From an uncultured Coprococcus sp. (GTDB lineage Bacteria; Bacillota; Clostridia; Lachnospirales; Lachnospiraceae): DNA of 9,347 bases. The position numbers and the translations under genes were made by a program. A model generated the notes under the pieces. It worked only from the letters and a program-made list of their open reading frames with translations. It did not search any database and was not told where the DNA came from. Shown one piece after another: positions 5,972 through 9,347 of the stretch. Each line of letters starts with the position of its first letter. Positions within the stretch are counted from its first letter, which is position 1. The stretch lies in NCBI GenBank assembly GCA_900548315.1, contig URJU01000082.1, forward strand, positions 1-9,347, read 5' to 3'.

Positions 5972-6190
5972 ATGGAAGTAAGAGATAGCATAGAAAAAAG
6001 ACGCAGTATTAGAAAGTTTAAAGATATCCCAGTGGAGCCGGCGATTATAAGGCAGCTTATCGAGGCGGCGGCGATCCAGAACCTGTTGCAGAGAATCCGG
6101 AGATGCGGCCTAGAAAGAAAAATGGATGAAGTTCTGGAATACAGAGGCTTTGGATGTGTGCAAGGAGCAGAAGGAGTAAAGACAAAATGA
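5972..6190 (+). pseudogene. Nitroreductase family relic with internal deletion and frameshift
   Basis: The first 32 codons read MEVRDSIEKRRSIRKFKDIP...LIEAA, the normal start of a nitroreductase (FMN-dependent NAD(P)H oxidoreductase, usually about 170 residues or more). The FMN-binding middle of the protein, about 100 residues, is absent. After a GCG-rich junction near 6065-6073 the family C-terminus continues in another frame (GDPEPVAENPEMRPRKK, from about 6070), and at an A run (6118-6122) one extra base shifts it back into the original frame for KMDEVLEYRGFG. A 72-codon ORF therefore survives, but it is mistranslated in the middle and cannot form an enzyme. Its TGA (6188-6190) overlaps the pnuC ATG (6187-6189), so translation of the relic may still feed pnuC. 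Confidence 0.85.
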
Positions 6191-6876
6191 ACAATCCAAT
6201 AAAAGAACTGACTAAGCGGGAATGGCTTATCTGGCTGTGTTCCCTCATTATAGTGCTGGCATCGAATCTTCTCACTGCAGATCTGGATATCCTCACACTT
6301 GCGGCAGCACTCATAGGTGTGACATCACTTATATTTGCGGCAAAAGGAAATGTGTGGGCTCAGATATTGATGGTCGTATTCAGCATATTATACGGTATAA
6401 TATCATTTAGGTTCCGCTACTGGGGTGAGATGATAACCTACCTCGGGATGACGATGCCGATGGCGGTGTGGTCCGCCATAACGTGGTTCAAGAATCCGTC
6501 GGAGGGCAACAGCGGTGAGGTTGCCATACAGAAACTGACAAGAAGGCATGTGATATGGCTCACTGTCAGCACGGTGCTTGTAACGGTTTTATTCTACTAT
6601 ATACTGATGCTGCTTGATACGCCGAATATAGTGTTTAGCACAATATCCATAGTCACAAGTTTCCTGGCGGCTGCGCTCACCATGCTGAGATCGTCATACT
6701 ATGCGGTGGGATATGCAGCAAATGATGTGATCCTGATAGTTTTGTGGCTTCTCGCGTCACTTGAGAATCCGGCATATATTCCTGTAGTTGTAAACTTCGT
6801 CATATTCTTTGCGAATGATATGTATGGCTTTGTGAGCTGGAAAAAGAGGGAAGTGAGGCAGGCTGTGGATTTGTAG
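6187..6876 (+). CDS. pnuC: PnuC family nicotinamide riboside/vitamin transporter
   Basis: This 229-residue integral membrane protein has about seven hydrophobic helices and PnuC family landmarks: KELTKREWLIWLCSL (6-20), FSILYGIISFRFRYWGEMITYLGMTMP (65-91), W97/W100-FKNP, SYYAVGYAANDVILIVLWLLA (170-190) and the final FANDMYGFVSWKKRE (208-222). PnuC proteins move nicotinamide riboside by facilitated diffusion, trapped inside by phosphorylation; related PnuT and PnuX carry thiamine or riboflavin. I favour nicotinamide riboside but cannot exclude thiamine, given the nearby TPP-regulated thiC. Start is ATG at 6187, overlapping the relic stop, with AAGGAG at 6171-6176; an upstream in-frame extension to 6154 lies within the relic and is unlikely. 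It is probably transcribed from 5913-5942. Confidence 0.88.
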   Translation: MNNPIKELTKREWLIWLCSLIIVLASNLLTADLDILTLAAALIGVTSLIFAAKGNVWAQILMVVFSILYGIISFRFRYWGEMITYLGMTMPMAVWSAITWFKNPSEGNSGEVAIQKLTRRHVIWLTVSTVLVTVLFYYILMLLDTPNIVFSTISIVTSFLAAALTMLRSSYYAVGYAANDVILIVLWLLASLENPAYIPVVVNFVIFFANDMYGFVSWKKREVRQAVDL

Positions 6877-6993
6877 GAGATAATTGTAATATCACACTGA
6901 ACTGCTTTATATGTTCACAGTGAGCAGGCAGACAGAATGATAAAAGAATAAATAGAATATAAGTGAATCTTATCATAATAGGAGGACGCACAG
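6877..6993 (+). promoter_or_regulatory. Intergenic region before the second GNAT gene
   Basis: The 117-bp gap holds an imperfect hairpin (CACTGAAC at 6895-6902 with GTTCACAGTG at 6913-6922, two bases bulged) lacking a T run, and a small ATAAG/CTTAT hairpin (6959-6973). A weak promoter-like pair TTGTAA (6884-6889) and TATATG (6908-6913) is 18 bp apart. The clearest signal is AGGAGG at 6980-6985, 8 nt before the ATG at 6994. The promoter call is tentative. Confidence 0.3.
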
Positions 6994-7491
6994 ATGAAGA
7001 TCAACATAAGAGAGTACACGACAGAAGATGCGGTCGCTGCGTCAGAAATTTGGAACCAGGTTGTGGATGACGGAGTGGCATTTCCACAGGAGGAAGACTT
7101 GTCCCCGAAAGAGGGAGATGCTTTTTTTAAGGAGCAGACATATACCGGTATTGCCGAGAACACAGAGAATGGTGAGGTGGTAGGACTCTACATACTTCAT
7201 CCGAACAACGTGGGAAGATGCGGACATATATGTAACGCCAGCTATGCCGTGAGACGCGATATCCGCGGTGAGCACATAGGAGAAAAGCTTGTGCTTGACT
7301 GTATCTCCATGGCAAAGAAGAAAGGGTTTGGAGTGCTCCAGTTCAATGCTGTAGTAGCATCAAATGTACATGCACTCCATCTGTACAAGAGGATTGGATT
7401 TACTCCGCTGGGAGTCATACCGGGAGGATTTAGAATGCCTGACGGACATTATGAGGACATAATTCCTCATTACTATGATCTCAGAAAATAG
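6994..7491 (+). CDS. GNAT family N-acetyltransferase
   Basis: This 165-residue acetyl-CoA-dependent acetyltransferase begins with a GNAT strand (INIREYTTEDAVAASEIWNQVV, residues 3-24). It has ENGEVVGLYILHP (58-70), the acetyl-CoA loop VRRDIRGEHIGEKLV (86-100), the helix through KKGFGVLQFNAVVASN (109-124) and motif B HALHLYKRIGF (126-136), then a C-terminal IPGGFRMPDGHYEDIIPHYYDL (142-163) resembling phosphinothricin- or amino-acid-acetyltransferase-like GNATs. In the pyrophosphate loop the central Gly of [QR]-x-x-G-x-[GA] is His94 (RGEHIG), a deviation to note. Start is ATG at 6994 with AGGAGG 8 nt upstream. Substrate is unknown. The gene ends just before the thiC promoter. Confidence 0.9.
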   Translation: MKINIREYTTEDAVAASEIWNQVVDDGVAFPQEEDLSPKEGDAFFKEQTYTGIAENTENGEVVGLYILHPNNVGRCGHICNASYAVRRDIRGEHIGEKLVLDCISMAKKKGFGVLQFNAVVASNVHALHLYKRIGFTPLGVIPGGFRMPDGHYEDIIPHYYDLRK

Positions 7492-7544
7492 ACAGATAAA
7501 TAATTGACAGGGGAGAAAACACCGTAAATATATTAAAATTTATG

Positions 7545-7573
7545 TTGATGTTACAGAAAGGCAGCGGTATACT
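7545..7573 (+). promoter_or_regulatory. Promoter of the thiC riboswitch transcript
   Basis: TTGATG (7545-7550) is followed after exactly 17 bp by TATACT (7568-7573; 5 of 6 to consensus). Transcription would start near 7580, about 17 nt before the TPP aptamer, the expected layout. A perfect TTGACA at 7504-7509 could pair with TATATT at 7529-7534, but the 19-bp spacing is less favourable. Another TTGACA at 7576-7581 has no -10 at usable distance. Confidence 0.6.
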
Positions 7574-7596
7574 TGTTGACAGAGAATTGGATATAA

Positions 7597-7684
7597 GTAT
7601 GGGGAGCTGGCGATGCAGCCGGCTGAGAGGGAGCTGAGCGTTCCGACCCACAACCTGATGCGGGTAATGCCGCCGTAGGGATAC
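7597..7684 (+). ncRNA. TPP riboswitch (THI element)
   Basis: All conserved parts of the thiamine pyrophosphate aptamer are present in order: P1 GTAT (7597-7600) pairing with ATAC (7681-7684), GGGGAGC, a P3 stem AGCTGG/CCGGCT (7605-7610/7619-7624), CTGAGAGG (7623-7630), GACCC (7645-7649), AACCTGAT (7652-7659), GGGTAAT (7662-7668) and GTAGGGA (7675-7681). When TPP binds, the downstream terminator is expected to form and thiC transcription stops. It sits directly upstream of thiC, the classic target. Confidence 0.97.
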
Positions 7685-7714
7685 GTTTTGATACATACAT
7701 AATGATGTAAGAAA

Positions 7715-7743
7715 GAAGAGACGCATTCCCGCGTCTCTTTTTT
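7715..7743 (+). terminator. Riboswitch-controlled intrinsic terminator
   Basis: AAGAGACGC (7716-7724) pairs perfectly over 9 bp with GCGTCTCTT (7731-7739) around a 6-nt loop, and the T run spans 7738-7743. It lies about 30 nt after the TPP aptamer, so it is the expression platform: control is at transcription elongation. I could not identify the antiterminator strand with confidence. Confidence 0.92.
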
Positions 7744-7883
7744 CATAATGAGGGACCCGCGTAAGAGGGATATTCCTAAAGTGGCTGATTGGGGGCACCA
7801 CCTTCCGCCACTATAAAAGTGTAAGAGAAACAAATATTAGATCTGGCACAGATTTATAAAGCCGGATCAGATTGGAGGAACAG
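7744..7883 (+). promoter_or_regulatory. Long post-terminator leader of thiC with a dyad and possible second promoter
   Basis: About 140 nt separate the riboswitch terminator from thiC. The stretch holds an interrupted dyad AGTGGC (7780-7785) / GCCACT (7807-7812) with inner G-rich/C-rich pairing and no T run. TTGGGG (7789-7794) and TATAAA (7812-7817) are exactly 17 bp apart inside and beside this dyad, so a weak riboswitch-independent promoter is possible. The thiC ribosome binding site GGAGG is at 7874-7878. Confidence 0.35.
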
Positions 7884-9194
7884 ATGAGAAATTACACAAC
7901 ACAGATGGACGCTGCAAGAAAAGGTATAGTGACACCTGAGATCGAGAAGGTTGCAGAGAAAGAGCATATGTCCACTGAGGCGCTGATGAAACTTGTAGGA
8001 GAGGGCAAGGTTGCAATACCAGCCAACAAAAAGCACACATGCTTAAACCCAGAGGGAGTTGGAAGCATGCTGAGGACCAAGATCAATGTCAACCTCGGTG
8101 TGTCAAGAGACTGCAAGGATTACAATATCGAGATGCAGAAGGTTATGAGTGCTGTCGAGATGGGAGCAGAGGCGATCATGGATCTGTCAAGCCACGGCAA
8201 TACACAGCCGTTCAGACAGAAACTCACTTCAGAGTGTCCGGCTATGATAGGAACTGTGCCGGTATATGACAGCGTTATTCATTATCAGAGAGATCTCGCA
8301 ACTCTTACTGCACAGGATTTCATCGATGTGGTTCGTCTTCATGCGGAGGATGGAGTTGATTTTGTGACTCTCCACTGTGGAATAACAAGAAAGACTATCG
8401 AACAGATCAAGAAACATAAGAGAAAGATGAATATAGTCAGCCGTGGCGGCAGTCTTGTATTTGCATGGATGACCATGACAGGCAATGAGAATCCGTTTTA
8501 TGAGTATTTTGACGAGATACTTGACATTTGTGAGGAATACGATGTGACAGTATCACTTGGAGATGCATGTCGTCCGGGATGTCTTGCAGATGCAACGGAT
8601 GTATGTCAGATAGAGGAGCTTGTAAGACTTGGAGAGCTGACAAAGCGCGCGTGGGATCATAATGTACAGGTTATGGTTGAGGGCCCTGGTCATGTGCCAC
8701 TCAATCAGATCGCGGCCAACATGGAAGTTCAGAAGACACTCTGTATGGGCGCACCATTCTACGTACTTGGACCTCTTGTAACAGATATTGCACCGGGATA
8801 TGATCACATCACAAGCGCGATAGGCGGAGCAGTTGCAGCCATGAACGGAGCAGCATTCCTCTGTTACGTCACACCAGCAGAGCATCTTGCCCTGCCAAAT
8901 GTTGACGATGTCAAGCAGGGAATCGTCGCATCAAAGATAGCAGCCCATGCGGCGGATATAGCAAAGGGTATACCTGGAGCGAGGGATATAGATGACAAGA
9001 TGGCGGATGCGAGAAGAGTCCTCGACTGGGATGCGCAGTTTGCATGTGCCATAGATCCTGAGACCGCAAAGGAGATCAGAGACAGCAGAAAGCCGGATGA
9101 CGAGTACAGCGATACATGCAGTATGTGCGGCAAATTCTGTGCAGTGAGATCAATGAACAAGGCGCTGTCAGGAGAGTACATAGACATACTTTAG
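7884..9194 (+). CDS. thiC: Phosphomethylpyrimidine synthase ThiC
   Basis: ThiC is the radical-SAM enzyme that rearranges 5-aminoimidazole ribotide into HMP phosphate, the pyrimidine half of thiamine. At 436 residues this is the short form lacking the extra N-terminal region of proteobacterial ThiC. Landmarks are NYTTQMDAARKGIVTPE (3-19), INVNLGVSRDC (67-77), MDLSSHGNT (99-107), VSRGGSLVFAWM (185-196), VMVEGPGHVPLNQ (263-275), GPLVTDIAPGYDHITSAIGG (296-315) and a C-terminal cluster-binding CSMCGKFC (C412, C415, C419). The cysteines are spaced C-x2-C-x3-C, whereas the commonly quoted ThiC motif is C-x2-C-x4-C. The start is ATG 7884 with GGAGG 5 nt upstream; a TTG at 7872 is in frame but overlaps the ribosome binding site. 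Expression is controlled by the TPP riboswitch. Confidence 0.97.
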   Translation: MRNYTTQMDAARKGIVTPEIEKVAEKEHMSTEALMKLVGEGKVAIPANKKHTCLNPEGVGSMLRTKINVNLGVSRDCKDYNIEMQKVMSAVEMGAEAIMDLSSHGNTQPFRQKLTSECPAMIGTVPVYDSVIHYQRDLATLTAQDFIDVVRLHAEDGVDFVTLHCGITRKTIEQIKKHKRKMNIVSRGGSLVFAWMTMTGNENPFYEYFDEILDICEEYDVTVSLGDACRPGCLADATDVCQIEELVRLGELTKRAWDHNVQVMVEGPGHVPLNQIAANMEVQKTLCMGAPFYVLGPLVTDIAPGYDHITSAIGGAVAAMNGAAFLCYVTPAEHLALPNVDDVKQGIVASKIAAHAADIAKGIPGARDIDDKMADARRVLDWDAQFACAIDPETAKEIRDSRKPDDEYSDTCSMCGKFCAVRSMNKALSGEYIDIL

Positions 9195-9335
9195 TCATGA
9201 TCTGATGAAACTCGCTGAGGCGAGCGCAGGTCATAGCGCTCACACGCAACGACATATGATATATTGAAGTGCGTTGTCAACATGCAGATATGTTTCTATA
9301 TATAATAAATACATTGGAAAGAGACAGGTTTAGTT
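9195..9335 (+). promoter_or_regulatory. Structured intergenic region after thiC with a putative promoter
   Basis: Just after thiC, ATGATCTG (9197-9204) can pair with CAGGTCAT (9227-9234) enclosing a CTCGC/GCGAG hairpin (9211-9224). A competing hairpin GAGCGC/GCGCTC (9222-9227/9236-9241) uses the same bases. Neither is followed by a T run, so this is not a clean terminator. Further on, TTGTCA (9274-9279; 5 of 6) stands 17 bp before TATATA (9297-9302), which runs into TATAAT (9301-9306): a plausible promoter for a gene beyond the window. Confidence 0.4.
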
Positions 9336-9347
9336 ATGATATGTGTC
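9336..9347 (+). CDS. Possible first codons of the next gene (partial)
   Basis: An ATG at 9336 is followed by ATA TGT GTC, giving MICV before the window ends. The ribosome binding site is weak (AGG at 9326-9328). Some clostridial thiamine phosphate synthases (ThiE-like) begin MICVTNR as I remember them, and a thi gene would suit this place, but four residues cannot establish identity. Confidence 0.25.

Noticed and set aside
7576..7597. TTGACA with TATAAG just before the TPP aptamer as a promoter
   Set aside because: The spacer is only 10 bp, too short for sigma-A recognition, and transcription would start inside the aptamer.
7481..7833. Minus-strand ORFs across the thiC leader
   Set aside because: They cover the TPP riboswitch and its terminator; no ribosome binding site or recognisable product supports them.
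9197..9241. Hammerhead ribozyme, suggested by CTGATGA after thiC
   Set aside because: The stem after CTGATGA is not followed by the required GAAA, and the flanking stems do not give the hammerhead three-way junction.
9319..9328. GAGACAG near the right end as a second adapter
   Set aside because: Only seven bases match the mosaic end and the preceding bases (ACATTGGAAA) do not continue the adapter.

Overview
The window looks like a stretch of a Lachnospiraceae-type (Clostridia, Firmicutes) chromosome, perhaps close to Coprococcus or Roseburia. This is inference from moderate GC, heavy use of AGA (Arg), ATA/ATC (Ile) and GAG (Glu) codons, strong AGGAGG-type ribosome binding sites, the short clostridial form of ThiC, and a separately encoded methionine-synthase-activation-like domain. 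No phage, IS element, CRISPR array, tRNA or rRNA is visible.

The first 47 bases are not biological. They read as Illumina Nextera library adapter (end of P7, an 8-base index, then the read-2 transposase adapter), so this is the raw left edge of an assembly contig. Real sequence begins at 48, inside metF.

Layout. (1) 48-253: C-terminal end of metF. (2) 427-2881, plus strand: a probable operon of a GatB/YqeY-domain protein, a NUDIX (ADP-ribose-type) hydrolase, an unrecognised 4-helix membrane protein, and a 330-residue protein joining a Cys-rich small domain to a domain resembling the B12-dependent methionine synthase activation domain. A 12-bp hairpin closes the operon and faces the next gene. 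(3) 2935-3759, minus strand: a DUF1963/YwqG-like protein with codon use unlike its neighbours. (4) 3846-5156, minus strand: a full-length MATE efflux transporter. Its leader has a consensus promoter, an 11-codon upstream ORF and a strong intrinsic terminator, the layout of a conditional attenuator. (5) 5449-5907, plus strand: a divergent GNAT acetyltransferase whose start is overlapped by a 13-codon ORF with a perfect ribosome binding site. (6) 5972-6876: a nitroreductase relic (large internal deletion plus a one-base insertion) feeding by ATGA overlap into a PnuC-type vitamin transporter. (7) 6994-7491: a second GNAT acetyltransferase. (8) 7545-9194: promoter, TPP riboswitch, intrinsic terminator and thiC, then a structured intergenic region, a putative promoter and perhaps the first codons of the next gene at the right edge.

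Functional themes are one-carbon/B12/methionine metabolism on the left (MetF supplies methyl-THF to methionine synthase; the fusion protein may help reactivate it), small-molecule resistance in the middle (MATE, GNAT) and cofactor supply on the right (PnuC uptake; thiC pyrimidine synthesis under TPP control). I see no clearly new multi-gene system. The points most worth a second look are the MATE leader, the Cys-rich/activation-domain fusion, the nitroreductase relic coupled to pnuC, and the adapter contamination.
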